Made by a program: the position numbers and the translations under genes. The notes under the pieces are model-generated. The model had not been told where the DNA came from, made no database searches, and was given only the letters and a program-made list of their open reading frames with translations. Positions 1-9,185 of a stretch of DNA of 64,000 bases are shown in pieces. How positions within the stretch are numbered: position 1 is the stretch's first letter; the number at the start of each line of letters is the position of its first letter. Source of the stretch: Corynebacterium yonathiae (GTDB taxonomy: Bacteria; Actinomycetota; Actinomycetes; Mycobacteriales; Mycobacteriaceae); contig NZ_JAKMUZ010000014.1 of assembly GCF_027570195.1 (NCBI RefSeq), forward strand, positions 1 through 64,000, written 5' to 3'.

Positions 1-43
1 TTCTCACCGTATTTGGGGGACCATGGGGGTAAATATTTCCCTT

Positions 44-76
44 AACTTCATGAAGTTGACTGCCATAAGTAATAAT
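44..76 (+). promoter_or_regulatory. mprA promoter with perfect 14-bp palindrome
   Basis: A perfect palindrome, AACTTCATGAAGTT, lies at 44-57. An A/T-rich -10-like element (TAATAAT, 70-76) ends about 7 nt before the mprA ATG, which suggests a leaderless transcript. The expected -35 position (about 47-52) falls inside the palindrome, so a bound protein would directly touch RNA polymerase recruitment. Autoregulation by MprA or control by another factor is inferred; I do not see the site repeated before pepD. Confidence 0.4.
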
Positions 77-83
77 TAGGACT

Positions 84-782
84 ATGAAAATCCTTGTGGT
101 GGATGATGAACAAGCTGTCCGCGAATCGCTACGCCGTTCCCTACGTTTCAACGGCTACGATGTTCTGACCGCTAATGACGGCTTGGAGGCCGTGGAGGCG
201 GTGCGTACTGAGAATCCAGAATTGCTCATTTTGGACGTCATGATGCCTAACATGGATGGCCTTGAGGTGTGCCGCACTCTGCGCAGCGAAGGCTGGGACC
301 GCCCTATTCTCGTGCTGACCGCACGCGATGGTGTTTCGGACCGCGTTGCTGGCCTTGATGCCGGCGCGGATGATTACCTACCAAAGCCGTTTGCATTGGA
401 AGAGCTTTTAGCTCGCGTTCGTTCTTTGGTTCGTCGCGCCTCTGCAGACTCCATTGCTACTGAAGCTCCCGTGGAGAGCAAACTCAGCTTCGAGGACCTT
501 GAACTGGATGCAGATACCCGCGAAGTAAGCCGCGGTGGCCGCGCAATTTCTTTGACGCGCACTGAGTTTGCCCTGTTGCAGTTGCTTATGGAAAATCCCC
601 GCAAGGTTCTCTCTCGTAGCAAGATCTTGGAAGAGGTTTGGGGCTACGATTTCCCTACCTCTGGCAATGCGCTCGAGGTCTACATTGGCTACCTGCGCAA
701 GAAGACAGAGGCGGATAGTGACTCCCGCCTCATCCACACTGTGCGTGGTGTGGGCTATGTCTTGAGGGAGTCTAATCCGTGA
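84..782 (+). CDS. mprA: OmpR-family response regulator MprA
   Basis: A 232-residue response regulator. The receiver domain (about 1-115) has the acidic pocket Asp7/Asp8, phospho-acceptor Asp51 in [12 protein letters not shown] and Lys100 in the LPKPF loop. A winged-helix DNA-binding domain follows (about 130-228, with the [11 protein letters not shown] and TVRGVGYVL signatures). It is followed directly by its kinase, whose GTG start overlaps the TGA stop. A PepD/HtrA-type protease comes next, the same order as mprA-mprB-pepD in M. tuberculosis, where the system senses envelope stress. The same C. glutamicum locus is annotated with cgtR/cgtS names. Function is by homology and synteny; target genes are not visible here. 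Confidence 0.9.
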   Translation: MKILVVDDEQAVRESLRRSLRFNGYDVLTANDGLEAVEAVRTENPELLILDVMMPNMDGLEVCRTLRSEGWDRPILVLTARDGVSDRVAGLDAGADDYLPKPFALEELLARVRSLVRRASADSIATEAPVESKLSFEDLELDADTREVSRGGRAISLTRTEFALLQLLMENPRKVLSRSKILEEVWGYDFPTSGNALEVYIGYLRKKTEADSDSRLIHTVRGVGYVLRESNP

Positions 783-2338
783 TTTTAAGGAAGCCCGCTT
801 CCCCCGCGGTGGCTTCCGGGAATGAACAGTCCACGCCCGTTTCTGAGTTCTCCGATAGTCAGGGCAGCTGGGCCTCACGGGCGCCACTGCGGTGGCGCCT
901 AGCTACTGTAACCGGCCTTGTAGTGGCGGTAGCTGTAGCCTTGATGACCTTGGCAACCTACTGGGTGGTTTCTATGTCCTTGACCGCCTCCGTAGATGAC
1001 CGCCTGGAGGCCAAGGCTGATGTTTTGTTGCGGCAAAGCCAAGACCCCCGGTTCATGGACCACGTGGACCAGGAAATTGAGGACTTCAAGTCCTATAACC
1101 CCGGTACCCGGGTGGCCCTATCTCCGCCCTCTATGAGCTTTTCCTATGGCGATACTATTCCCGTGGGCGGGGACTTTCACCGGACCGAAGACTATACGGA
1201 AACCTCCGTGCGTACCGTCGGGGGCGAGCGCGTATTAGCTAAGCGTCACGACCTTGGCTCAACAGTTGTCGTCGCGCAGTCCCTAGCTCCTACCCAAGAG
1301 CTCATCGCCATCCTGGGTACGGTTCTCCTGATCATTGTTGCCATTGGCATTGTGCTCGCCATCTTTGCCGGACTCATCGTCTCTAAGACCGGTATGCAGC
1401 CCATTGCTAGGTTGAAGCGCGCAGTGGATTACGTGACGCAGACAAATGATCTGCGCCCCATTGAGGTCTCTAGTAATGACGAGATGGCCCAACTGACTAC
1501 CTCCTTTAACCAGATGCTAGAGGCGCTGCAGGAATCTCGTTCGCAGCAGTCTCAATTCGTGGCCGATGCCGGACACGAGTTGAAGACACCGCTGACCTCA
1601 ATGCGTACCAATATTGAGTTGCTGATGATGCTCAACCGCGCTGGTGGTGGCTTTGGCATGAGTGATGAGGACCGTAAGGACCTGGAAGACGACGTCATGT
1701 CCCAAATGAACGAACTATCCACTTTGATTGGGGATCTCGTTGATCTGGCACGCGAAGACGGCAACGAACGCGAGCCGGAACCGGTGGATCTTTGTGAAGT
1801 CATGATGTCTTCCCTGGAACGTGCTAGGCGCCGTCGTCCCGATGTGGAATTCTTGGTGCGCTTTATTCCGTGGGAGCTAGATGGCGATCCTTTCGCGTTG
1901 GGTCGTGCCACGCTTAACCTGATGGACAATGCGGCTAAGTGGTCGCCGGCTACTGGCACGGTTCGCGTTTCTATGGAACAACTATCCTCCCACGAGGTGC
2001 GGTTGCGCTTCGATGACTCCGGGCCGGGCATTGCACCCGAAGAGCGGGAAAAGGTTTTTGAGCGCTTCTACCGTTCTGCAGAGGCTCGCTCAATGCCGGG
2101 TTCTGGCTTGGGCTTGGCCATCGTTAAATCGGTGATTGAGCGTCACGACGGCACCATTAAAATCCGTGAGTCCAATGATGGCGGCACCCGTATGGAAGTG
2201 ATATTGCCGGGCCAGCCCGTGCCGGGTGAGATCTTTGTAGATGGTTTGGCGGATCCGCAGGAGGGGCTGCCGGGTGGCAAAGAAGACCCGCGTGATCGCG
2301 GTGAAATCTTTGCACAACGCTGGTTTAACCAGGGGTGA
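779..2338 (+). CDS. mprB: sensor histidine kinase MprB
   Basis: A 519-residue membrane sensor kinase that should phosphorylate MprA. Order: cytoplasmic N-tail of about 40 residues, TM1 about 41-65, extracytoplasmic sensor about 66-172, TM2 about 175-201, HAMP linker, HisKA with His266 in [10 protein letters not shown], then HATPase with N box ([11 protein letters not shown]), G1 ([11 protein letters not shown]), F region (FERFYR) and G2 ([10 protein letters not shown]). All catalytic motifs are intact. The start is GTG, coupled to the mprA stop. About 45 residues after the ATPase domain are low in recognisable motifs. The neighbouring pepD fits the M. tuberculosis model in which an HtrA protease is tied to this sensor. 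Confidence 0.9.
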   Translation: MILRKPASPAVASGNEQSTPVSEFSDSQGSWASRAPLRWRLATVTGLVVAVAVALMTLATYWVVSMSLTASVDDRLEAKADVLLRQSQDPRFMDHVDQEIEDFKSYNPGTRVALSPPSMSFSYGDTIPVGGDFHRTEDYTETSVRTVGGERVLAKRHDLGSTVVVAQSLAPTQELIAILGTVLLIIVAIGIVLAIFAGLIVSKTGMQPIARLKRAVDYVTQTNDLRPIEVSSNDEMAQLTTSFNQMLEALQESRSQQSQFVADAGHELKTPLTSMRTNIELLMMLNRAGGGFGMSDEDRKDLEDDVMSQMNELSTLIGDLVDLAREDGNEREPEPVDLCEVMMSSLERARRRRPDVEFLVRFIPWELDGDPFALGRATLNLMDNAAKWSPATGTVRVSMEQLSSHEVRLRFDDSGPGIAPEEREKVFERFYRSAEARSMPGSGLGLAIVKSVIERHDGTIKIRESNDGGTRMEVILPGQPVPGEIFVDGLADPQEGLPGGKEDPRDRGEIFAQRWFNQG

Positions 2339-2446
2339 GCAAGAGCCTTTATACTGGTGATGTCACACAGTTACCTTTCAGGAACTCCTAGTAGGTTGAC
2401 AGATCAGTATCAGTCTTGACCAAGCGAAGTGAGGCATAGTTTTCTC

Positions 2447-3895
2447 ATGAACATGAGGAATGACGATTACCGCGGCTTTGAAGGAACCTCCCCGGAGGGG
2501 GAGTCCCAAGAAGGCTCTAGTCGGGCCGAGCCGGTACACGGTGGTCCGAACTTTGGAGAAGGCGGCCAGCCGAGCGCAGACGCTGGCAATGCTGGTCCCT
2601 ATAGCAACGGCGCCGGCGCGCAAGCATATGAGACTGGCTCCTACTCGCAAGGCTGGAACCAGCCGCGCGGCGGCGCGGAAAGCGCTGATCCGCACACAGC
2701 AGAAGCGCTGGGTCCGTACCCGAATGGACCGCAGACCCAAAGTTTTAACACTCAGGGGCAGGAAGGTCCGATGGTTACCCCGCTGCCCCCACAGCCGGAG
2801 CAAAAGAAGAAGATCGGCCTCGGCGCTGCCACTGCCTTGGCGGCCGTAACTGCCATCGCTGCGGGTTCTATCGCCGGAGCTGTTGTTGGAATGAACTCCG
2901 GGGGAGGAAATAACGATACGTCAGTGGTCAATGAGGCGCTCAAGGCCGAGCCGGCCAACAATAGCACTGGCAAGGAACCAGAAAAGGGCTCCGTTGAAGA
3001 GGTGGCCTCCAAGGTTTTGCCGGCGGTGGTTTCTATCCAGACGATGACTCGGACGGGCGGGGCAGAAGGCTCCGGTTCCGTTATCTCCCCGGACGGCTAC
3101 GTGTTGACCAATCACCACGTGGTGGCCGGCGCCGAACAGGGCGGCATACTGCAGGTGACCATGAATGATGGTAGCAAGCATGATGCTGACGTAGTCGCCT
3201 CCGATGTGAATACTGACGTGGCCATTGTGAAAATCAAGGATGTTAAGGATTTGCCGTTCCTGCAGTTCGGTGATTCTGATTCCGTCGCTGTGGGGCAAGA
3301 AGTAGTCGCAGTGGGCTCTCCTTTGGGGCTCAATGCAACCGTAACCTCCGGTATCGTTTCTGCTAAGAACCGTCCTGTCCGTGCGTCCCAAGAAGGTGGC
3401 GAATCCTCCTTGATTGACGCCATTCAGACCGACGCCGCGGTTAATCCTGGCAACTCCGGCGGTCCGTTGGTGGACCGCGACGGCAATATCGTGGGCATGA
3501 ATTCCATGATTGCTTCGCTATCGAGTAATTCCACCGGTGAGGGTGGCTCCATTGGACTCGGCTTTGCTATCCCGTCCAACTTTGCTAAGCGCATGGCAGA
3601 TGAGCTGATCAACAACGGCAAGGTTACCCACCCGACCCTTGGCGTGAAGGTGCTGGCGCGTGACGACGGCAATGGTGCTCGCATCGCCGAGGTCGAGCCG
3701 GGCGGCCCAGCGGATAAGGCGGGTCTGAAGGATGGCGACATTGTTACCCGCGTCAATGATCGCTTGATCGAGAATGCCGATGCACTTATTGCAGCGGCGC
3801 GTTCGCAAGACTTTGGTGCGACGGTGACCTTGGAGGCTACCCGCGAAGACTCGGATGAATCCCGTCAGGTAGAGGTAACCCTCTCTGGCGAGTAA
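2447..3895 (+). CDS. pepD: membrane-anchored HtrA/DegP-like serine protease PepD
   Basis: About 482 residues: a Gly/Ser/Glu-rich cytoplasmic N-region of about 125 residues, one membrane helix (AATALAAVTAIAAGSIAGAVVG), a trypsin-like domain, then a C-terminal PDZ domain. The triad is visible as His in LTNHHVV, Asp in NTDVAIVKI and Ser in GNSGGPL. Such proteases remove damaged exported proteins outside the membrane. An in-frame GTG at 2429 would add six residues, but it sits inside the purine-rich GAAGTGAGG that looks like the ribosome site for ATG 2447 (or 2453), so I prefer 2447. It lies 108 nt after mprB on the same strand and is probably in the same stress response. Confidence 0.9.
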   Translation: MNMRNDDYRGFEGTSPEGESQEGSSRAEPVHGGPNFGEGGQPSADAGNAGPYSNGAGAQAYETGSYSQGWNQPRGGAESADPHTAEALGPYPNGPQTQSFNTQGQEGPMVTPLPPQPEQKKKIGLGAATALAAVTAIAAGSIAGAVVGMNSGGGNNDTSVVNEALKAEPANNSTGKEPEKGSVEEVASKVLPAVVSIQTMTRTGGAEGSGSVISPDGYVLTNHHVVAGAEQGGILQVTMNDGSKHDADVVASDVNTDVAIVKIKDVKDLPFLQFGDSDSVAVGQEVVAVGSPLGLNATVTSGIVSAKNRPVRASQEGGESSLIDAIQTDAAVNPGNSGGPLVDRDGNIVGMNSMIASLSSNSTGEGGSIGLGFAIPSNFAKRMADELINNGKVTHPTLGVKVLARDDGNGARIAEVEPGGPADKAGLKDGDIVTRVNDRLIENADALIAAARSQDFGATVTLEATREDSDESRQVEVTLSGE

Positions 3896-3981
3896 ATTAC
3901 TGTGCAAGAGCACTGTTAGGTGCTGAATGCGCCGTACCTCACCCCGCCGAAAGGCCATACCGCCCTAAACTAAGGAGAAAT

Positions 3982-4590
3982 ATGCCAGATTCGCAGCACG
4001 ACTTGACCGACTCCGCGCAGCTGGAGGGCGAAGACAAGCACGATTCTTTGATGGATGTCGCCGAACCAGATGATGCCTTTCTGCTCGCCAGTGAGCAGGA
4101 GGATAGCGTAGCTGCCCCGCGCCGCGCTCTCATCGTTATTGTCACCGATCATCCTGGCGAGCAATCTGATAGCACCTCTCAGTTGGTAAGTGAGTTGCTT
4201 GCAGAGGCTAACTTCCGGGTTGATGGCGCCATTGTGGTCCGTTCCAAGAAGTCCAAGATCCGCCAGGCTATTGAGACCGCCGTGGTCGGTGGCGTGGACT
4301 TGGTACTGACCGTTGGCGGCACCGGTGTAGGCCCGCGCGATAAGACTCCGGAGGCTACGCGCTCGGTGATCGACAAGATGGTTCCGGGCGTAGCCCAGGC
4401 GCTGCGGTCTTCTGGACAAGCCTGCGGTGCGGTGGATGCCTGCACATCTCGTGGCCTGTCGGGCGTTTCTGGCTCTACTGTCGTGGTCAACCTTGCCTCT
4501 TCGCGCGCTGCGGTGCGCGATGGCATGGCTACATTGGCGCCGCTGGTACATCACCTCATTGATCAGCTGCAGCAGTCCAGCGTCCAGTAA
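3982..4590 (+). CDS. moaB2: MoaB/Mog-type molybdopterin-binding protein (MoaB2)
   Basis: A 202-residue protein. About 48 acidic residues precede a MoCF-binding domain (about 50-198) with the family motif GGTGVGPRDKTPEAT. MoaB/Mog proteins adenylylate molybdopterin in cofactor synthesis, but the corynebacterial and mycobacterial second copy at this position has no settled role. A good ribosome site, AAGGAG, precedes the ATG. It follows pepD, as Rv0984 follows Rv0983. The acidic N-extension is not part of the fold and may mediate contacts. A second molybdopterin-binding-fold protein, the MoeA-like Glp, is encoded 3.3 kb downstream. Confidence 0.8.
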   Translation: MPDSQHDLTDSAQLEGEDKHDSLMDVAEPDDAFLLASEQEDSVAAPRRALIVIVTDHPGEQSDSTSQLVSELLAEANFRVDGAIVVRSKKSKIRQAIETAVVGGVDLVLTVGGTGVGPRDKTPEATRSVIDKMVPGVAQALRSSGQACGAVDACTSRGLSGVSGSTVVVNLASSRAAVRDGMATLAPLVHHLIDQLQQSSVQ

Positions 4591-4606
4591 TCTCAAGGCA
4601 TTTTCT

Positions 4607-4828
4607 ATGACGTCTCGGAAGTATCGCCGGCGCGCATTCCGCCAATCGGATGCGGCCGATTATGATCGCAGCGCCGATCAGCCCGGTGTATCGGTGACAC
4701 ATGGGTCCGATGAAGGGCGAATCGTCACCGTAGATGACGCAGGCTCAGCCGCCGAAGCAGAAAGCGAGTCTGGCCAGCGTGATGAGCAGTTCTATCGGGA
4801 GAACCGGCCCCCGCACTATGGCGGTTAG
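4607..4828 (+). CDS. small conserved hypothetical protein, 73 aa
   Basis: A 73-residue ORF starting 16 nt after moaB2. It opens with a strongly basic stretch (MTSRKYRRRAFR), becomes acidic and polar, and ends in RPPHYGG. There is no membrane segment or recognised domain. A small ORF lies at the same place, between moaB and mscL, in C. glutamicum, which supports it being real and co-transcribed with moaB2. The ribosome site (CAAGG, about 9 nt upstream) is weak. Function unknown. Confidence 0.6.
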   Translation: MTSRKYRRRAFRQSDAADYDRSADQPGVSVTHGSDEGRIVTVDDAGSAAEAESESGQRDEQFYRENRPPHYGG

Positions 4829-4892
4829 TGCACAGGGAAATCTGCGGCCACGTAGCTAATAAAAGGTATGCAAAAGCCCGCGCAGGAAGGGG

Positions 4893-5387
4893 TTACTTGG
4901 CCTGGTGGCGGCCGCCGCCGGTGGAACCGTAGTCAGTGTCGGTCGCGGCGTCGGCGGAACCGTTGATCCCGGTGCCCGGGATCTCCTTAGCGGAAACGCT
5001 CTGGGCCTCAAGCAGGTCGCGGATTTCGGCAAGCAGCTCCTCGGAGGTTGGGGCGGGCGCCTCAGGGTCGACACCGTGGCGGCGCTTAGCGGCCTCGGTG
5101 AGCTTATTGATTGGCATCACGATGAGGAAGTAGACTACTGCGGCGATAATGAGGAAGTTGATCGCCGCAGAGATGACGGCGCCAAAGTCTACAAAGGTGT
5201 TTTCTGCATCCGTGATCTGGAAGCCAACGGCTCCCACCTCGGCGGATCCAAGGGAGTTAATGAGCGGCTGGATAATAGAATCCGTAATGGATTTGACGAT
5301 TGCGGTGAAGGCAGAGCCGATGATGACCGCGGTGGCAAGTTCGATAACGTTGCCGCGCATGATGAAGTCTTTAAATCCCTTGAGCAT
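4893..5387 (-). CDS. mscL: large-conductance mechanosensitive channel MscL
   Basis: An integral membrane channel that opens at high membrane tension after hypo-osmotic shock. The N-terminal signature MLKGFKDFIMRGNVIELATAV is followed by TM1 with the pore-lining Ala/Gly/Ile pattern, a periplasmic loop and TM2 (AINFLIIAAVVYFLIVMPIN). A cytoplasmic helix (TSEELLAEIRDLLEAQ) and a Gly-rich tail follow. I start at the ATG giving MLKGFK, the usual N-terminus; an upstream GTG would add four residues but sits only 3 nt from the AGAAAGG ribosome site. It converges with the moaB2 operon. BetP elsewhere in the window handles the opposite osmotic stress. Confidence 0.92.
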   Translation of the reverse strand: MLKGFKDFIMRGNVIELATAVIIGSAFTAIVKSITDSIIQPLINSLGSAEVGAVGFQITDAENTFVDFGAVISAAINFLIIAAVVYFLIVMPINKLTEAAKRRHGVDPEAPAPTSEELLAEIRDLLEAQSVSAKEIPGTGINGSADAATDTDYGSTGGGRHQAK

Positions 5388-5497
5388 GGTGAAATGCACT
5401 AACCTTTCTGGGAATAACTAACGGTTGCTAAAACCAAGGACAGTGCGAAACCTTAGTGGAGCCGGTAACCAACCACAACTGTTGTGTCTGAAAAGGT

Positions 5498-6199
5498 CTA
5501 GTGTTGTTGAGGGTGAGCGCGGTCACCAACTATGACGACGGTGAGTGGCTGGCTTAATGACGCCGCGGCAACATCATTGGCATGGTCATGGGGCAGCGCG
5601 AGCAAAACAGTAGACGAAGAAGCCTTGCCTTCAGCGTTAGAGGTGGACACCACGCGTCCGCCGGTGGCGATAACGCGCGTGGTGGGCATCGCAGGATCCG
5701 CACCCTCCTCGGCTGGGGCAGACCCGGCGTCCACCGCGGTCACCACGTCCACGGCATCGCCGTGATGTAAATGCGGAATAATATCGGGCTCGGCTAGTTT
5801 GACCGGAATCATCCGTCCTGCCGTGGCTTTGGGGCCGCCGACCAGGGTGGAGACTAGATCTTCTCCCAGAAGCCGGGCATCGGTTACTACCTCGCCCTTG
5901 CCGGCTGCGGCGGTGATAATGCGGCCGCGAAGTTCTTCTGGCTGTGCAGCTACCGCGGATTCGGGGATAGAGGAAGCCGGAAGTCGGGCCAACTCGACGT
6001 CGGCAAGCGCAAGCTCTGCTCCCGCCGGCAGATCGCGGCTAAAGACGGGCACGCGCGGTAGCTCCTTGGCTGCGGACAGGGCCGAGACAAGCGCGGCAAT
6101 AAGCAGGGCCACTGCAATGGCGCGGCGTACTAATACGCCGCGGCGGTGGCCAGGGGTGCGAAGGGTGGAAAAGAGGCGGGGTAAACGCGAAGTGGACAT
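5498..6199 (-). CDS. SAF-domain membrane-anchored protein
   Basis: A 233-residue protein with a basic N-terminus, one membrane helix (about 25-44, RRAIAVALLIAALVSALSAA) and an extracytoplasmic SAF domain (about 50-115: VFSRDLPAGAELALADVELARLP), as in CpaB/RcpC-type pilus assembly and antifreeze/sialic acid synthase folds. The second half (IPHLHHGDAVDVVTAVD) also resembles CpaB. No other pilus genes are nearby. It sits between mscL and fthC, as Rv0990c does in M. tuberculosis. The function is unknown; a periplasmic ligand-binding role is only a guess. Confidence 0.7.
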   Translation of the reverse strand: MSTSRLPRLFSTLRTPGHRRGVLVRRAIAVALLIAALVSALSAAKELPRVPVFSRDLPAGAELALADVELARLPASSIPESAVAAQPEELRGRIITAAAGKGEVVTDARLLGEDLVSTLVGGPKATAGRMIPVKLAEPDIIPHLHHGDAVDVVTAVDAGSAPAEEGADPAMPTTRVIATGGRVVSTSNAEGKASSSTVLLALPHDHANDVAAASLSQPLTVVIVGDRAHPQQH

Positions 6200-6247
6200 A
6201 CTCTTTTAGACTGCCCGAAGCCACGCATGGTTCCCACGCCCTGGAAA

Positions 6248-6823
6248 TTAGAAGCAGGTGATGCCCTCAGCAGTAACGGCGGCATCGACCTTGCGGTCAT
6301 GGTCTTCGGTAGGCAGTTCATCTACCAACTCGGCGGGGTAGACCATGGCGAAGACCGGTGGCTTGCCGTGGGGAAGCGGCTCTAATGCGCGGTCATAGTA
6401 GCCACCGCCTTTGCCCATGCGGTTGCCCTTGGCATCTACCGCCATGGCAGGGGCGAGCACCAGATCGCACTCGGCCAGCACGCTGCTATCAAAGGTCGGA
6501 CCCTGCGGCTCATTCAAGCCCAGTGGGCTTTCGTGCATGGCCTCTTTGCCGCGGTATTCGGCAAAGGTCAACGTGCCATTCTTGCCGGAAATTGGCAAAA
6601 GGACGCGGGAGACATGTTCCTTGAGCCAAGGCACAAAGTCGGCGCCACCGGGCTCGGAGTCTAGTGGCCAATATGCGGCCACGGTCATGGACGCAGTGAG
6701 TTCGGATTCAAGGTGCTTGCGCACGGCGGCGGTAAAGGCAGCGCGGTCCTCGGTGGAAAGTTCGCGGCGGGCCTGGACCAAGCGGGCGCGCAGCTCGTTT
6801 TTAGCAGTGTTGGGAGACGTCAT
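6248..6823 (-). CDS. fthC: 5-formyltetrahydrofolate cyclo-ligase
   Basis: A 191-residue cytoplasmic enzyme converting 5-formyl-THF to 5,10-methenyl-THF with ATP. The signature MGKGGGYYDRAL is present near residue 137, with the N-terminal RRELSTEDR and the DSEPGGADFVPW substrate region. The length is normal. The ATG is preceded by a -10-like TATGAT (6835-6830 on the minus strand) only 6 nt away, so the message is probably leaderless. It is divergent from galU, as Rv0992c is from Rv0993. Confidence 0.9.
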   Translation of the reverse strand: MTSPNTAKNELRARLVQARRELSTEDRAAFTAAVRKHLESELTASMTVAAYWPLDSEPGGADFVPWLKEHVSRVLLPISGKNGTLTFAEYRGKEAMHESPLGLNEPQGPTFDSSVLAECDLVLAPAMAVDAKGNRMGKGGGYYDRALEPLPHGKPPVFAMVYPAELVDELPTEDHDRKVDAAVTAEGITCF

Positions 6824-6891
6824 AAATAAATCATAGCCCCGCGGCGTAGCGGTGCACGGGAAAAATAATGTGGCGTTGTACGCTATTACGC

Positions 6892-7818
6892 ATGGCTATA
6901 GAACGCGAAGATTCCGCACGCGGAATCACCACGGTTGTAGTTCCAGCGGCAGGTATGGGCACGCGATTTTTGCCCGCCACCAAGACGGTTCCGAAGGAAC
7001 TGCTGCCCGTTGTTGATACTCCCGGCATTGAGCTCATCGCAGAGGAGGCGGCCTCTGTGGGAGCGCGCCGCCTAGCGGTGATTACCGCGCCTGATAAGCA
7101 AGAAGTCATGCGCCACTTTGAGGCTTTCCCAGAGTTGGTGGATACCCTTGAATCCCGTGGCAAGGATGAGCAAGTAGTCAAGGTCAAGCGCGCCAACCAG
7201 CTCATCCACCCCGTTGCGGTGGAGCAGAAAAAGCCCCTGGGTTTGGGCCACGCGGTAGGGCTGGCAGAAGAGGTGCTCGGCGAGGATGAGGATTCCTTCG
7301 CTGTCATGCTCCCAGATGACATCGTGCTGCCCGCCACTGTCATGGCGGACATGGCTCGAGTGCGCGCTGCTTTGGGCGGTAGCGTGCTGTGCGCCTTCGA
7401 AGTCCCGCGCGAGCAGACCTATAACTACGGCGTCTTCGACGTAGAAGATACAAATGCCCCCGGCGTTAAGAAGGTCGTGGGCATGGTGGAAAAGCCGGCG
7501 GTAGAAGATGCCCCGTCTAATCTTGTGGCCACCGGTCGCTACCTATTGGATCGCAAGATCTTTGATGCCCTGCGCCGCATTAAGCCAGGCAAAGGTGGCG
7601 AGCTGCAGTTGACCGATGCCATTGAGCTCCTCATTGAGGAAGGTGAGCCCGTCCACGTAGTAGTCCACCAAGGAAAGCGCCATGACTTGGGTAATCCCGG
7701 CGGCTATATTCCCGCTAATGTGGACTTCGGCCTGCGCGATGAAAAATATGGTCCCGCGCTGTATAAAGCGATTAAGCAGATTATGGCCGAGTATGAGGAA
7801 GAGCACGGCCTAGCCTAG
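6892..7818 (+). CDS. galU: UTP-glucose-1-phosphate uridylyltransferase GalU
   Basis: A 308-residue nucleotidyltransferase making UDP-glucose for cell-wall and trehalose pathways. The nucleotide-binding motif (PAAGMGTRFLPATKTVPKEL) and the sugar-binding LQLTDAI region are intact. An earlier ATG at 6868 would add eight residues. I prefer 6892 because the -10-like TACGCT (6879-6884) ends 7 nt before it and would lie inside the longer reading. It is followed by the MoeA-like gene on the same strand after 56 nt, the same order as galU-moeA1-rimJ in mycobacteria. Confidence 0.92.
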   Translation: MAIEREDSARGITTVVVPAAGMGTRFLPATKTVPKELLPVVDTPGIELIAEEAASVGARRLAVITAPDKQEVMRHFEAFPELVDTLESRGKDEQVVKVKRANQLIHPVAVEQKKPLGLGHAVGLAEEVLGEDEDSFAVMLPDDIVLPATVMADMARVRAALGGSVLCAFEVPREQTYNYGVFDVEDTNAPGVKKVVGMVEKPAVEDAPSNLVATGRYLLDRKIFDALRRIKPGKGGELQLTDAIELLIEEGEPVHVVVHQGKRHDLGNPGGYIPANVDFGLRDEKYGPALYKAIKQIMAEYEEEHGLA

Positions 7819-7874
7819 GGAGGTTTCCCAGGGGCCGAGGACGCGGAAGCGAAGAAAGGGCGGGCAGAGACCTT

Positions 7875-9185
7875 ATGCGTTCAGTGGATGACCAGTTGGC
7901 GCTGGTAACGGATGCGGCGACGACACCGGAGCCGGTACGCATCGGTATTTCCAACGCGCTGGGCTTAATGTGCGCAGAGGAAGTGCAGGCTAACCAGCCC
8001 CTGCCGGGCTTTCCGCAGGCAGCCATCGATGGCTATGCGGTGCGCGCCGTAGATATTGGAGGCGAGCGTGGCTTGAGGGTACGCCGTCCCAAAGGGCAGG
8101 AAGAACAGCCTGCGCAGGGCGAAGAGGAGTCAGAGCCCCAGCAGCCAGAGGTAGAGCGTTCCTTACCTGTGGTGGGTGAGGTTCCGGCCGGTTCCAAGCA
8201 GCCGCTGCGCCTGCAGCCTAAGCAGGCGGTGCGCGTGTATACGGGTGCGCCTTTGCCTACGCTTGCCGACGCCGTCCTCCCCCTCGAGTGGACCGATCGC
8301 GGCCGCAAGCGTGTCACCGCTCATCGCCCAGTGCGCTCCGGTGACTTTGTGCGCCGAGTAGGCGATGATATCCAGCCTGGTGATGTCGCCGTATCTTCTG
8401 GAACCGTGTTGGGCCCCGCCCAGATCGGACTTCTGGCCGCTGTCGGCCGCTCTAAGGTGCTGGTTTATCCTCGCCCGCGCATCACCATCATTTCCTTTGG
8501 CCGCGAACTGGTTGATTTGGACCAAGAGCCAGCACTGGGCCAAGTCTTTGACGTCAATTCTTATTCTCTTGCCGCCGCGGCCCGCGAGGCTGGGGCAGAG
8601 GTACATCGCGTTGGCATTGCCGAGGGCGAGCCGCGCCGCATCCGCGAGGCGCTGGAAAAGCATATTGCCCGCAGTGAGGTGCTGGTGATCTCAGGCGCGG
8701 TTGGCGGCGCAGGTGCCGAGGCCATCCGTGAGATTCTGGATGACCTTGGTGATGTCGATACCTCCCGTGTGGCCATGCATCCCGGCTCTGTCCAGGGGTT
8801 TGGCTTGGTAGGCGAGGAGCGCATCCCGACCTTTTTGCTGCCGTCTAATCCGGTGTCCGCGCTCGTGGTCTTCGAGGTATATATCCGCCCGCTCATCCGT
8901 TTGGCACTAGGCAAGCGCAATGCACACCGCCGCGTGGTGCGTGCCCGCGCGTTGAACCACATTGATTCGCGTCCTGGCCGGCGCGGATTCATCCGCGCGC
9001 GCTTGATGCGTGATGCGGAAACCGCAGACTATCTGGTGGAAGGCCTCGGCGGTGCTGCAGGCGCTCCGGCGCACCTTTTGGCTGGCTTATCAGAGGCCAA
9101 TGCCATGGTTCGCGTACCAGAAGAGGTAACGGAAATTCGCCCTGGCGATGTGGTTGATGTGTTGTTTTTGACCCAGCGCAGCTAA
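7875..9185 (+). CDS. glp: gephyrin-like MoeA paralogue (Glp), probable division scaffold
   Basis: A 436-residue protein with the full MoeA/gephyrin E-domain layout, but catalytic motifs look degraded. Arg210 (FGREL) replaces the catalytic Asp of the usual TGDEL. The usual SGG(V/A)S(V/A)G motif reads SGAVGGAGAE (273-282), and GLPGNPVS reads LLPSNPVS. A Gln/Glu-rich insert of about 25 residues (71-95) interrupts domain B after DGYAV. In C. glutamicum a repurposed MoeA, Glp, binds FtsZ and a membrane receptor GLPR. The rimJ and three-TM neighbours here fit that pair. Homology to MoeA is certain; the division role is inferred. A residual molybdotransferase activity cannot be excluded. Confidence 0.75.
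   Translation: MRSVDDQLALVTDAATTPEPVRIGISNALGLMCAEEVQANQPLPGFPQAAIDGYAVRAVDIGGERGLRVRRPKGQEEQPAQGEEESEPQQPEVERSLPVVGEVPAGSKQPLRLQPKQAVRVYTGAPLPTLADAVLPLEWTDRGRKRVTAHRPVRSGDFVRRVGDDIQPGDVAVSSGTVLGPAQIGLLAAVGRSKVLVYPRPRITIISFGRELVDLDQEPALGQVFDVNSYSLAAAAREAGAEVHRVGIAEGEPRRIREALEKHIARSEVLVISGAVGGAGAEAIREILDDLGDVDTSRVAMHPGSVQGFGLVGEERIPTFLLPSNPVSALVVFEVYIRPLIRLALGKRNAHRRVVRARALNHIDSRPGRRGFIRARLMRDAETADYLVEGLGGAAGAPAHLLAGLSEANAMVRVPEEVTEIRPGDVVDVLFLTQRS

Noticed and set aside
2356-2365. GTGATGTCAC palindrome before pepD as a GlxR (CRP-type) site
   Set aside because: GlxR sites need TGTGA-N6-TCACA; here the half-sites are separated by only 2 nt.
2381-2410. GGAACT as a SigE/SigH -35 for pepD
   Set aside because: No GTT-type -10 at the required 18-20 nt spacing; the nearest match is about 21 nt away and weak.
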